A stretch of DNA of 64,000 nucleotides from Pseudorasbora parva (lineage: Eukaryota > Chordata > Actinopteri > Cypriniformes > Gobionidae). Below the pieces are notes generated by a model. The model did no database searches and was not told the DNA's origin. It was given only the letters and a program-made list of their open reading frames with translations. The position numbers and the translations under genes are program-made. This document shows positions 48,114 through 59,246 of the stretch, in pieces (position 1 is the first letter of the stretch; the number at the start of each line of letters is the position of its first letter). The stretch is from assembly GCF_024679245.1 (NCBI RefSeq), contig NC_090174.1:19594933-19658932 (forward strand). The letters run 5' to 3'.

Positions 48114-48450
48114 ATGACCGTTCATGATGATGTGGCGCTTTATCTTCAGATGTTTGAGGCGATCCCCGTTCTAGAGGCGTGGCCCAGAAACGAGTGGGCT
48201 TGGATCCTAGCGCCACTGCTGATGGGAGAAGCACAGCGTGCCTATTTCGCCCTGACAGCCGAACAGAGTGCCTCTTATGACGAGTTGAAAAAGGAGATCT
48301 TAGGCCGGACTGGCCTGTCTCAGGCCGCGAACCTCTCCAGCCTGGCCCAACACTGGCTATTGGCCGGGGGTCGCACTGCCCACCAGGTAGCGGAGCAAGT
48401 TGTGGTGGACTGCCTTCTACGAGCCCTTCTGCAGTCGCTTCGTCAAGCAG
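48114..48450 (+). pseudogene. Gypsy gag-like fragment
   Basis: The first third of a 392-codon frame: HDDVALYLQMFEAIPVLEAW, then LLMGEAQRAYFAL, then the segment ending LRQAAG. This is the SCAN-like capsid region of fish gypsy gag proteins. It fuses directly to integrase sequence, so a deletion removed the gag end, protease and most of integrase. Confidence 0.75.
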
Positions 48451-48890
48451 CAGGTATGCTTTACAACCGGGCGGCCCAACCACGGGAGTTCCAGCGAGGG
48501 GACCATGTCCTGGTGTTGGTTCCCACGGCCGCCTGCAAGTTCCTGGTCACCTGGCAGGGGCCATTCACCGTCACGGAGAAGGTAGGCCCTGTTACTTACC
48601 GTGTACGTCAGCCCAGGAAGAGGAAGGAAGACCAGCTCTATCAAATAAACCTTTTGAAGCGTTGGGTAGGGACCGGACCCCAGCTATCCGCCCTCGCTGA
48701 GTCACCTCCTGTGGTTGTGGATATGGATGCCCAGCTCGCCGCCACCCAAAAGGGCGATATGCAGCACCTGGTCAGTCAGTTTTCGGGCCGGTGTTCTCCC
48801 CCCGCCCCGGGTGGACCCACGTGCTGGAGCACGATGTCTGAACACCATCCGGAGTCATCATACGGCAGCAGCCCTATCGGGTTCCTAAGT
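48451..48890 (+). pseudogene. Gypsy integrase C-terminal fragment
   Basis: The same frame continues with REFQRGDHVLVLVPT, KFLVTWQGPFTVTEKVGPVT, YRVRQPRK and YQINLLKRW. This is the SH3/chromo-type tail of gypsy integrases. It precedes RT, which gives the unusual domain order. The segment after it (MQHLVSQFSGRCSP) is the usual start of RT in this clade. Confidence 0.75.
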
Positions 48891-49311
48891 GCAGGAGATG
48901 TTGAGGTTAGGGGTCATCAAACCATCCAGAGGCCCATGGTCCAGCCCCCTTGTCATGGTTCCCAAGCCCGACGGTACCTTCCGCTTCTGCAACGACTTCT
49001 GCTGGTTGAACGAGGTCTCCGAGTTCGACGGCTATCCCATGCCCTGCGTCGACGAGCTCCTCGACCGCCTGGGAAGGGCCCGGTTCATCTCGACCCTCGA
49101 CCTGACCAAAGGTTATTGGCAAGTCCCCCTCACGTCAGCGACCAAGCTGAAGACGGCCTTTTCCACCCCGAGCAGCCACTGGCAGTACCAGGTCCTTCCC
49201 TTCGGCCTGCATGGGGCCCCAGCCGCGCTCAAGCACCTGATGACCGTCCTCCTATGGCTGCACCAGGCCTACGCCACAGCGTATCTGGATGATGTGGTGA
49301 TACACTCGTAG
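48889..49311 (+). pseudogene. Gypsy reverse transcriptase fragment
   Basis: A 140-codon frame with QEMLRLGVIKPSRGPWSSPL, FCNDFCWLNEVSEFDGYPMP, ISTLDLTKGYWQVPL (motif A), VLPFGLHGAPA (motif B) and AYLDDVVIHS (motif C with the catalytic Asp pair). All core motifs are present, but a stop follows at 49309 and it is cut off from gag by a frame change. Confidence 0.88.
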
Positions 49312-49439
49312 ACCTGGGAGGACCATCTCGACCGGCTGCGGAAGGTGCCGTCGGAGCTCCGTTGGGCTGGACGGTGAGGAACACCCGGTGATCTACATCA
49401 GCCGAAAGCTGACCCCAGTAGGAACAGCGGTACGCGGCC

Positions 49440-49710
49440 GTCAAGAAGGAAGTGTTAGGTCGTCAAGTGGGCAGTCCTGGAGCTCCGCTATTTCCTCCCG
49501 GGCCGCCACTTAACCCTGGTCACCGATCACGCTCCCCTTCAATGGATGGCCTGGGCCAAAGACACCAACGCCAGGGTGACACAGTGGTTCCTGGCGCTCC
49601 AGGACTTCCACTTCAGGGTCCAATACCGAGCCGGGACGGCCAACACTGATGGTCTCTCCAGAATATGGTCAGCTTTCGCAGGTCTGTCAGGGACCACTCC
49701 CCGCCCTTCC
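49440..49710 (+). pseudogene. Gypsy RNase H fragment
   Basis: Frames at 49452-49649 and 49546-49809 encode pieces of RNase H: LVTDHAPLQWM in shifted frame, then RVTQWFLALQDFHFRVQYRA and NTDGLSRIW, the typical end of the domain. Frameshifted and without its N-terminus. Confidence 0.7.
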
Positions 49711-49751
49711 CGCATCTTCCCCGCTTCTCCACAGGAACAGGAAGACCGTTT

Positions 49752-49812
49752 GTGTGTGTGTGTGTGTGGTGGGGGGGGGGTGTATATATATATACACACA
49801 CACACATAAACA
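49752..49812. repeat. (GT)n / poly-G / (TA)n / (CA)n mixed repeat
   Basis: Short simple repeats in a row at the end of the gypsy remnant. Confidence 0.9.
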
Positions 49813-51347
<1,535 letters not shown>

Positions 51348-52374
51348 GCAAGTTTATTTGTATAGCCTGACGTGGTTTGATGTAGCCTGACGTGGAGAAT
51401 ATGAGAATATGAGAATATGAGTCTGAAACTGCTCCATTGGGCTGTGATTATGGGGCTTGTTTCAACCGAAACCAGGAAAGACCTCAATTGGATAGACCTA
51501 CAACCAATCAGAGCAACGAAGCGATGCATTGTCAAATGTCAACTGCACTGTGTTGCCAAGTAAAAGAATTTAATGATACACAGAGTACTTACCCAACACA
51601 ACATGATTGTGAAATTGTGAGAAATTGTGAAGGTGAATGCATATACAAACAAGCTCTCCCTTTAGGATTCAATCAATATAATCCAAGCCCCTTTGATGAG
51701 GTGTTGATTACGTTACTGTTTATCATCTGTCCGTCATCGTCTAAAGCTCGCCCTGATGATTTCATTGGTCCGAACTGTTTCTGTTCTGAGATAATTACTC
51801 CTCTATGGAGCGAGGCCAGACCGAACTGCTCAAGGGGGAAATCTAGCAGTCGGAAAGCATTCCACCCATAGGGGCGTCCATTGCTAACCAAGCCATCACC
51901 TGCTGTTAGCATCCCATTGACTCCCATTAATTTTTGAGTCACTTTGACAGTGAATAACTTTACATCTGAGGCGTTTAAAGACTCCATTTGTCCACTGTTT
52001 ATTTTTAAAGGAACACGGCAATGCATAAAATGTTCCATTACCTTTTATCTTACACTATCACCCCGTAGAAGCTGTTTTTGTAAAAATAGGCTAACGATTG
52101 CGTCATAACCAACTCTCTCATAACCTCTGTCGCACAGTTGAGAAATTACCGTATAGACAGGAGGAGACGCTCAGAAGCAATCTTTTACTGTCTATGAGAC
52201 AGTCGGGGGGGACGTGAAGACATAAAGTCAGATAAAGTCAAAGGGGAAGAATGGGGAGAAGCCCATAGTGAGCCAAAAGCAACAGGAGAAAATATTTAAA
52301 CAACGTGATTCAGATTTCACCTTCCACAACTACTAGAAGACTTACAACTGTCAGACAGGTTGCTTACGTCACAT
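51348..52374. other. Probable decayed repeats, class unknown
   Basis: Contains fragments such as AAGTTTATTTGTATAGCCTG and TTTTACTGTCTATGAGAC that recur in dispersed fish repeats. The 121-codon minus frame (51673-52038) and 144-codon plus frame (51437-51871) overlap each other and carry no motif. Not called as genes. Confidence 0.35.
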
Positions 52375-52855
52375 CCAGAGCCATATAGAGAGAGAGTTGC
52401 GACAACTCCATAGACTCCAATGGAACATTATTTTTTACAGCAATGGCGGCTCGTGGAGACTCTCAATAGTTCCCGGAAGTAGCAGCCACGCCATTGAGTT
52501 ACAGCAGAACAGACCGTTCGTGATGCACTTTTAAAAGGTAAGACGTTTAATCATCTTAATTCCGTTTCATCCATCGTTATGAAATTAGAGAAAATTATTC
52601 TACTTTGTTTTTTTTTGCAAGGTATGGAAAGTTACATATTAGTTAAGTATAACATGTCGATGTGTAATACAATTATTGAAAATCAATGCATTTATTGACT
52701 ATTAATTACCAAAAATCGCAGTTCTGTCACTGTGACAGACACTTTGAATTGCCCGCCAAAGCACTTCATGGAACTATTCGAGGTCTAGATGAATCACGTG
52801 ACTATCAAGCGTTTTGAACTTCCGTTGTCGCAACTCTCTTTCTCTATGGCTCTGG
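52375..52855. mobile_element. MITE with 6-bp target-site duplication
   Basis: Ends CCAGAGCCATATAGAGAGAG and CTTTCTCTATGGCTCTGG are inverted and continue through AGTTGCGACAAC/GTTGTCGCAACT, about 32 bp with three mismatches. TCACAT occurs at 52369-52374 and 52856-52861. The 481-bp interior is non-coding. Confidence 0.88.
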
Positions 52856-53000
52856 TCACATCTATGTTGTCAAGATCAGTCTGAGCCTGCGCAGTATGCT
52901 CAGCCATCAGGAAGTGAGTGCCTCTAGTTGACCTCATTTTCTGCCGTTGACGTCTATGTGAACACTCTGTCCATTTCTTTTACTGTCTATGGAACTGCTC

Positions 53001-53177
53001 TGTTATGTTCTACTGTTCAGAGGAAAAACACGGACAACCATTTCACTGCAGAGTCTTTACTGGTGAGTGCTTCGGGTTTCGCTCTCTCAGTTACACTCTC
53101 TTGCTGCTCCAACCAGCGTTCAACACATGGGAACTACCGTAGTGCATAGTATAGCATCGCATGAACAATACATTACA
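53001..53177 (-). repeat. 3' LTR of gypsy element
   Basis: 177 bp, TG..CA, starting TGTTATGTTCTACTGTTCAG on the + strand. No difference from 57603-57779 was seen. Confidence 0.96.
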
Positions 53178-53188
53178 TTTCCTCCCCC
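53178..53188 (-). other. Polypurine tract
   Basis: Minus strand GGGGGAGGAAA directly before the 3' LTR, the usual plus-strand primer. Confidence 0.85.
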
Positions 53189-53316
53189 ATAGATTTTAAC
53201 CCCTTAACAATGTGAACAACTTGCAAAAATGTGACTACAGTTTCTGATTCACATAATAACCCTTGTAGACATGTGGTTAGAACATCTTATGATAAAGAAC
53301 CCCCTATCAGTCCATA

Positions 53317-56300
53317 CTACAAATCTAATCTGTTAGGTGCCTTTCTCTGTCGAAGTGGGTATCTTCTTTCAGGACTGGGAACTGTCCTTGATTCCACTGG
53401 AACATGTGACTGGGTATCACTGGAATTGCCCTTGTCACTCACATCAGGAGCAAAGTCATTGGCCATGGTACTGCCCATAACATCCTTTCTGTCCTGTGCA
53501 TTAGATGACAGCAGATGATCCACATGTACCTTCACACTACGATCTCCGACTTGCACTTGGTAAGTGAGAGGTCCATGTTGGAACAAGATTACCCCTGGAA
53601 GCCAAGCACAATTTGATTGTCGACAGTTGCGCACAATGACCCTCTGACCAACCTCAAATGATCTGAGCTTTCTGGAAGGTGAATCGTGCGCACTTTTTTG
53701 CTGCGCTTGGTGTTTGAGAACAACAGCAGATGTATCAGGCTTTAGCAGTGTGAGACGAATACGAGGCTGTCTTTTAAGGAACAGTTCAGCAGGTGTTCTT
53801 TCTGTTACTGTATGGGGAGTGTTGCGGTAGGTTAACAGAAAACGAGCCAGGCGTAGATGAGGGGCTACAGATTGTGCTCGTAACCTTTGCCATGCTTTTT
53901 TAAAGGTTTGTACCACTCGCTCGGCTTGACCGTTTGTGGCTGGGTCATATGGAGGAGACAGAACGTGATGCACACCATTATTCCTTAGGAACTCCTCAAA
54001 CTCCCTGGAGGTGAATGGTGGGCCATTGTCTGACACCAGCTCTTTGGGAAATCCATAGGAAGCCCAGAGATGATGCAAAAGGTTTATAGTCTTCTCTGCA
54101 TTGGTCAGCTGAGTGGGAAAGATTTCCACCCATTTCGAATGAACATCAACAATCACTAAGAAGTGTTGCTTGTCTATTTCGGCATAGTCTATGTGAATGC
54201 GCTCCCAGGGGGTTGTCGCCCAAGACCATGGGTGAAGAGGAGCACAGGGTGGTTGGTTTCGCCCCAACTCACATGGAGCGCACTTACTTACAAAGTTTTG
54301 GATGTCTTGGTCAAGACATGGCCACCAGAGGTATCCTCTTGCCAATGCTTTCATTCTTATTATGCCTGGGTGTCCCTCATGCAGCTCAGACAACAGTCTT
54401 TCCCTATATTTCGGAGGAACGATTACTCTCGAGCCCCACAGGATACATCCCTGGTCTGTTGAGAGCTGGTCTTTCCTCACAAGGAACGGTTTCAAGTGCT
54501 CGTCTGTGACATGATTGGGCCATCCAGACAAAGTTAGGTCCAGCACTTTTGACAGCAAGGGATTTCTCCTAGTTTCTGTGGCGATGTCCTTTGCACAGAT
54601 TGGCAATTCATCTAGGTGTGAGACTTGAAACACAGTCTCCTCTTCCCCCCCTGTAGAGGGTGCCTCACACGGTAATCTGGACAATGCATCCGCGTTTGCG
54701 TGATCCGCAGATCGCCTGTACTCTATTTCATAATCATAGGCCAACAAGGTCAAAGCCCACCGTTGCATACGGAGAGCAGCAAGTGTTGGAATGGCAGATT
54801 TGGGACCTAGGATTGCAAGAAGAGGTTTATGATCAGTTAGCAGGTGGAACTTGCGGCCATACAGATATTTATGAAACTTTTTCACTTCAAAGACTATGCT
54901 CAGGGCCTCTTTCTCAATCTGCGCATAGTTTTTTTCACTTGATGTCAGAGTCCTTGATGCAAACGCGATGGGGTGTTCTTCCCCTGAAGGTAGCACATGT
55001 GAGATAACAGCACCCACGCCATAGGGAGAGGCATCACAGGCAAGTCTCAGTGGCTTTTTTGGATCATAGTGAGCTAACCACTTACTTGACAACAATTGCT
55101 GTTTACAGGCATTGAAAGCATGAGCACACTGTGAAGACCATTGCCAATTTACATTGGCCTGCAACAGTCTGTGTAGTGGGTGCAACAACGTGGAAAGGTT
55201 AGCCACAAACTTCCCATAGTAGTTCAAAAGTCCCAGAAAAGATCGTAATTCTGAGATATTTGTTGGAGCAGGGGCCTTTACAATCGCATCCACCTTACTC
55301 TCCGTTGGATGCACTCCATTTTCATCAATCTTGAATCCCAAGTATTCCACAGAGTTACAGAGGAATTCACATTTCGATTTTTTTACTCTTATTCCATATT
55401 GTAGCAGTTTTGACAGTACTTTGTCCAGTACTAACAGATGTTCCTCAGAAGATGGTGCAGAGACCAGAATATCATCCATAAAACACACTACATGTTGAAG
55501 ACCCTGTAGAATTTGATCCATCGTGTGTTGAAAAATTGCAGGTGCTGTGGAAATTCCATAGGCCAGACGATGGTACTTAAACAGGCCTTTGTGTGTGTTT
55601 ATGGTAAGGTACTGCTCGGATTCAGCGTCCAGCTGCAGCTGCTGATATGCGAAAGACAGATCAATCTTACTGAAGACTTTTCCCCCAGCCAAGGTGGCAA
55701 AAAGATCCTCCATGTTAGGTAGCGGATATTCCTCTGCAAGAATGCATTTGTTTACTGTGACTTTATAGTCGCCACACAGCCTAACGGTCTTGTCTTTCTT
55801 TGGCACAACCACAATGGGAGCTGCCCAATCGCTTCTTCCAACTTGAGAGATAATTCCGTTTCTCTCCAGGCGATCAAGTTCCTTTTCTACTGCTTCTTTA
55901 AGAGAATACGGAACAGGCCTTGGTTTGTGAAAGATAGGTTGAGATCCTTCTTGCACTCTCACCTTTGCTTTAAAGTCACTAATTTTGCCATATCCATCCT
56001 GAAATAGCTCTTTGTGTTTTTCAAGTACATCCGAGAGGGAAAGAACACTCACCCGTGTCTCATGTCGCAAGCTGAAGATCTCCTTCCAGTTTAAGGATAT
56101 TTTCTGGAGCCAGTTACGTCCCAGCAATGGTGGCTTGTCTCCTTTGACCACAATCAATGGAAGTGAACACTGTTGTCCCTCATATGTGACTGGAACCTTG
56201 ATCTCACCCAACACAGGAATTTTGTCTCCAGTGTATGATGCCAGATGAATGGAGGTTGGGCGCAACATACAATCCTTCAATTTGTCTTTATAGATATTTT

Positions 56301-56730
56301 CTGGGATCAAAGACAAAGAGGCTCCTGTGTCTAGTTGCATGCTAACTGTTGTGCCCTTTAGCTGTAAATCAATATAAATGCCATCCGCCTTGTCTTGTGC
56401 AGAATATACAGTGAAGAGCTCAAACAGTTCATCATCCACTGCACACGGATTTCCAGATGAGTCCACTGACACATATTGAGCTTTGTCTAGCCGCTGTGTT
56501 CTGTCATTTTTACATACACGTTGTAAGTGTCCGATTTTTCCACAGTTGTGGCATTTTTCATTTCGATAATGACATTCTGTGGGATGGTGGTTGCCTCTTC
56601 CACAACGGAAACAGTTGCTTTTATGCTTGTTAAAAGGTTGCTGGACCCCTTTTTTACTCCTGTACTGAGTATTTTCCTGTCCTCTGTATTTCTCCTTGAC
56701 CCCATAGACATTTTGCAACCTTATGCACAC
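53317..56730 (-). CDS. Gypsy pol polyprotein, 1137 codons, open
   Basis: Encodes the replication enzymes of the retrotransposon. In order: two CCHC zinc knuckles (residues 40-53 and 60-73, nucleocapsid); aspartic protease with DTGAS (134-138); reverse transcriptase with IDLSFAYQQ (motif A, about 356) and FMDD (417-420); RNase H beginning CDAS (565) with TDHKPL (632); integrase with an HHCC zinc finger (H784, H787 region to C817/C820) and a D,D35E triad at D848, D901 and E937; a GPLTYQV-type C-terminal domain near the end. All catalytic residues are present and no stop interrupts it. Expression depends on frame changes from the broken gag, so activity is doubtful. The family resembles the K02A2.6-like proteins often annotated in fish genomes. 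Confidence 0.95.
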   Translation of the reverse strand: MCIRLQNVYGVKEKYRGQENTQYRSKKGVQQPFNKHKSNCFRCGRGNHHPTECHYRNEKCHNCGKIGHLQRVCKNDRTQRLDKAQYVSVDSSGNPCAVDDELFELFTVYSAQDKADGIYIDLQLKGTTVSMQLDTGASLSLIPENIYKDKLKDCMLRPTSIHLASYTGDKIPVLGEIKVPVTYEGQQCSLPLIVVKGDKPPLLGRNWLQKISLNWKEIFSLRHETRVSVLSLSDVLEKHKELFQDGYGKISDFKAKVRVQEGSQPIFHKPRPVPYSLKEAVEKELDRLERNGIISQVGRSDWAAPIVVVPKKDKTVRLCGDYKVTVNKCILAEEYPLPNMEDLFATLAGGKVFSKIDLSFAYQQLQLDAESEQYLTINTHKGLFKYHRLAYGISTAPAIFQHTMDQILQGLQHVVCFMDDILVSAPSSEEHLLVLDKVLSKLLQYGIRVKKSKCEFLCNSVEYLGFKIDENGVHPTESKVDAIVKAPAPTNISELRSFLGLLNYYGKFVANLSTLLHPLHRLLQANVNWQWSSQCAHAFNACKQQLLSSKWLAHYDPKKPLRLACDASPYGVGAVISHVLPSGEEHPIAFASRTLTSSEKNYAQIEKEALSIVFEVKKFHKYLYGRKFHLLTDHKPLLAILGPKSAIPTLAALRMQRWALTLLAYDYEIEYRRSADHANADALSRLPCEAPSTGGEEETVFQVSHLDELPICAKDIATETRRNPLLSKVLDLTLSGWPNHVTDEHLKPFLVRKDQLSTDQGCILWGSRVIVPPKYRERLLSELHEGHPGIIRMKALARGYLWWPCLDQDIQNFVSKCAPCELGRNQPPCAPLHPWSWATTPWERIHIDYAEIDKQHFLVIVDVHSKWVEIFPTQLTNAEKTINLLHHLWASYGFPKELVSDNGPPFTSREFEEFLRNNGVHHVLSPPYDPATNGQAERVVQTFKKAWQRLRAQSVAPHLRLARFLLTYRNTPHTVTERTPAELFLKRQPRIRLTLLKPDTSAVVLKHQAQQKSAHDSPSRKLRSFEVGQRVIVRNCRQSNCAWLPGVILFQHGPLTYQVQVGDRSVKVHVDHLLSSNAQDRKDVMGSTMANDFAPDVSDKGNSSDTQSHVPVESRTVPSPERRYPLRQRKAPNRLDL

Positions 56731-57275
56731 TTGAGTCCTTTATGGCTACCTGGGCACTCAGCTGCTTAGTATCTTTTTGAGCTAGTTCCAATGCAACAGC
56801 AACATCGCAGGCTTTTTTAAATGTAAGGTCCTTCTCTGACAGTAACCTTCTGTGATAAACTTCTCCTGCAAGCCCACACACGAATTTGTCTCTAAGAGCA
56901 TCATCCAGAAATGTCCCAAACTCACATGAACTCGCCAGACGTTTTAAAGCAAGAATGTAATCGGATATTGTTTCCCCAGGACTTTGGTTGCGTTGGTAAA
57001 ATCTGAAACGTTCTGCAATCAGAATTGGCTTGGGCTTAAAATGGTCAGAAAGCGTCTGAGAAATTTCCTGGTATGATAAATCAATCACTTTTGCAGGTTC
57101 AACAAGACTTTTTCTAGAGGCCATATTCGACTGGTCCCAAAACACTCAGGAAAACATTTGCTTTTTTTCTACTGTCAATTTCATTTGCAGCAATCCATTG
57201 CTCAAATCTCTCCAAAAAGGTATCAAAATCCTCTTTAGTACTGTCAAACTCAGGCACTCGTCCTATTGTGGCCAT
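56654..57275 (-). pseudogene. Gypsy gag, frameshifted
   Basis: The ATG at 57275 starts a gag frame (MATIGRVPEFDSTKEDFDTF) that stops at 57114 after 53 codons. The capsid continues in a different frame (163-codon frame, 57145-56654) with HFKPKPILIAERFRFYQRNQ and the usual FVCGLAGEVYHRRLL-type region. The zinc knuckles lie in a third arrangement, at the start of the pol frame. Compared with related single-frame gag proteins of fish gypsy elements, this implies one indel near 57115-57145 and another frame change near 56700-56730. The latter could be a programmed shift, but an indel is as likely. Confidence 0.8.
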
Positions 57276-57587
57276 TTTCCTTGGTTTTATCCTTATTACG
57301 TTCCTTTTCTTTGTAAATTATTAGTCTTTCTCTTCTCTTCTCTTTACTTTTCAATATGTCAAATCTGTGCAGTGAATGTTAACAGACCAACTGTTACCTT
57401 TGTTGCTGTTGTAATCATTTCGTCCTTTAGATGTCGCCCTACTCCCACGAGCTCAGCGTGTGACTGACTGTCGCTGCCTCCGTGGCCGTGTCCTTTCGTT
57501 TGGCTGCAAACAGTTTTGTTTTCCTCTTCTATGCCGCTTTTTTTGTTGGATTTTCCGTGCTCATTCTATGCACTGGGGCTTCTGAAA

Positions 57588-57601
57588 CCACCTCGTCGCC
57601 A
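57588..57601 (-). other. Primer binding site (tRNA-Ser-like)
   Basis: Minus strand TGGCGACGAGGTGG, one base from the LTR. The first 11 bases are complementary to the CCUCGUCGCCA 3' end of vertebrate tRNA-Ser(GCU), which is the expected primer geometry. Confidence 0.65.
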
Positions 57602-57602
57602 T

Positions 57603-57779
57603 TGTTATGTTCTACTGTTCAGAGGAAAAACACGGACAACCATTTCACTGCAGAGTCTTTACTGGTGAGTGCTTCGGGTTTCGCTCTCTCAGTTACACTC
57701 TCTTGCTGCTCCAACCAGCGTTCAACACATGGGAACTACCGTAGTGCATAGTATAGCATCGCATGAACAATACATTACA
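57603..57779 (-). repeat. 5' LTR of gypsy element
   Basis: 177 bp, identical to the other LTR. It is the upstream LTR because gag and pol read on the minus strand. Confidence 0.96.
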
Positions 57780-57784
57780 TGCTC

Positions 57785-58385
57785 GACATAAAAAAAAAAA
57801 TTGGGAGGCGCTAAGTTCAGCTGGCATCCAGGCTGCATTTCATACATAATGGCAATTCAAAGTGCTTTAGAAATTAAAATAGTGATTACATATCAAAGAA
57901 AGCAGATTTGTCTGTTATTCTTTATGTCTGTTATTATAAGTACTGTGATATTGCAATTCCATGTGGTATACGAGTTTGTCTGTTATGTAAGTTGTTTAAT
58001 CAAATAAAAATGTGTTCAAGTATTGTAGGTCAGCCTCTTGAGAAGTTACATTATTGAGCTTATTACAACAATTTGTTAAGGCTGGCTAATAATATAGTCT
58101 CTGACCCTAATCATGTCCTGCAAAATGAATTTGCATTATTGCCATCAGACTGGAGGTCTAAGGCTCCAAGATTCAACACAGTAAGGCTGAAGCCCTATTT
58201 TCTGCATCAGGCTATCTTAGAGTATATCAAAATACAATAATACACATCCATTATCAAATGTACAAGAAGCAACAGTGTTGTAATTTTATAAGTATAGTAT
58301 AGGAGTGTAATGTATAATGTACTGTTTTAAGGAAGAAGAAGCCCAGGGTAGTAACAGAGGTAGTTGAACAACATTTACAGTGTAA
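57785..58385. other. Unassigned sequence right of the gypsy element
   Basis: AT-rich, no recognised gene. It ends in a poly-A run at 58384-58400 near the start of the L2 remnant. Confidence 0.3.
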
Positions 58386-58439
58386 AAAAAAAAAAAAAAA
58401 GGGAGAGATTTTTTTCTTTTTTTCTTTTTCTATTTCAAA

Positions 58440-58808
58440 TAAGTTTAGTTGAGACATTTTCGAAGAGAGAGGGGTAGTGAGTTCCAGAGTTTGGGAGCGG
58501 TAACAAAAGGATCGTCCACCTATAGTAGAAAACTGGAATCTAGAAACTGAATATAGGCCAATGTCAGATGTTCTTAGAGACCGGATTGGCAGGGTGGATG
58601 AACCTTACCTTAAAATGAATACGTGATTCAACCGGTAACCAGTGAAGATCATGGAGAAAGAGTGTTATGTATAATTTACATCTAGTCGAGGTGGACGTTC
58701 TCACAGCTGTATTTTGTACACATTGTAGTCTTTTAATATATTTTTTGGTAAGAAAATTAATAAGGCAATACAGTAATCCAAATGAGACATTATTGGTGCA
58801 TGAACAAG
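58440..58808 (-). pseudogene. L2-type LINE, 3' half (C-terminal ORF2 end)
   Basis: On the minus strand, degenerate frames read MSHLDYCIALLI, then DLHWLPV-type (DNA ATCTTCACTGGTTACCGGTT), and end with YRSQTLELTTPL. These correspond to the conserved C-terminal region of L2/CR1-like ORF2 (..DYCNAL.., ..LHWLP.., ..APRLWNSLP..). Many stops. It continues the piece at 62558-63125, from which it is separated by the DIRS insertion. Confidence 0.75.
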
Positions 58809-59024
58809 GGTTCCCTTTCGTTCAGTCACTCTGACGTAACGTCAGTGACTGACGAATGGGGGTTTCGCTTAGAAACCTATCATCTCCGAGAACTAGAAAA
58901 TGCCCAATGGCAGTGCCAATGCCATGGGCATGCAAGATTTTTATGCGTAACTCCGCCTACCCACGTGGGTATATAAGGAAGTTGCTGGCATGATCGCATT
59001 ATGTTTTTAAGCTTCGGAGCCAAG
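58809..59024 (+). repeat. DIRS left inverted terminal repeat
   Basis: Starts GGTTCCCTTTCGTTCAGTCA and includes the TATATAAGGAAGTTGCTGGC promoter-like segment. It pairs with 62309-62557, which is a little longer at the outer end. Confidence 0.85.
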
Positions 59025-59246
59025 GGTTACATACCTTTCACTCCTAAAGCCTTCTGAGTTAGTGTCAGTTCTTCGAGACGACGAGATCTTCCAGTTGGTG
59101 TACGGCGCGTTCCAGTGGTCACATACTTCCTGCCTGCTGGTTAGTGGATTGGTATCCAGTTGGTGTGTGGTCCCCTGGGCGCTTCAGCATCGACTGCAAG
59201 GTTATCCTCTCACAAAAGAGCTCACACGTGGCGCGTCCTTTTCAGG

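Larger units (their letters stand above)
47769..49750 (+). mobile_element. Gmr1-like Ty3/gypsy retrotransposon remnant
   Basis: A GC-rich island beginning TGTGACAAATGTCCCGAGCC, probably the 5' LTR/leader. In order along the + strand: gag, integrase C-terminal domain, reverse transcriptase, RNase H. Integrase sequence upstream of RT is the Ty1/copia-like order known for Gmr1-type gypsy elements of fish and other deuterostomes. Protease, integrase core and the RT thumb/connection are deleted. The element ends near 49750 in a GT/TA/CA repeat. Confidence 0.75.
53001..57779 (-). mobile_element. Full-length Ty3/gypsy LTR retrotransposon
   Basis: 4779 bp on the minus strand between TGCTC target duplications (52996-53000 and 57780-57784). 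The two 177-bp LTRs appear identical base for base, so the insertion is recent. The order gag, protease, RT, RNase H, integrase is standard gypsy. A tRNA-Ser-like primer site and a polypurine tract are in the right places. pol is open; gag is frameshifted. Confidence 0.96.

Noticed and set aside
48114..49292. 392-codon frame as a host gene
   Set aside because: It begins with gypsy gag, continues with integrase tail and ends out of frame over RT sequence.
51437..52038. Overlapping 144-codon plus and 121-codon minus frames
   Set aside because: No motif, no splice-supported neighbours, and fragments of dispersed repeats nearby.
54163..55007. Plus-strand frames of 98-115 codons
   Set aside because: They lie antisense to the intact gypsy pol frame.
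56654..56730. Programmed ribosomal frameshift between gag and pol
   Set aside because: No convincing slippery heptamer with a downstream structure was seen; an indel explains the overlap equally well.
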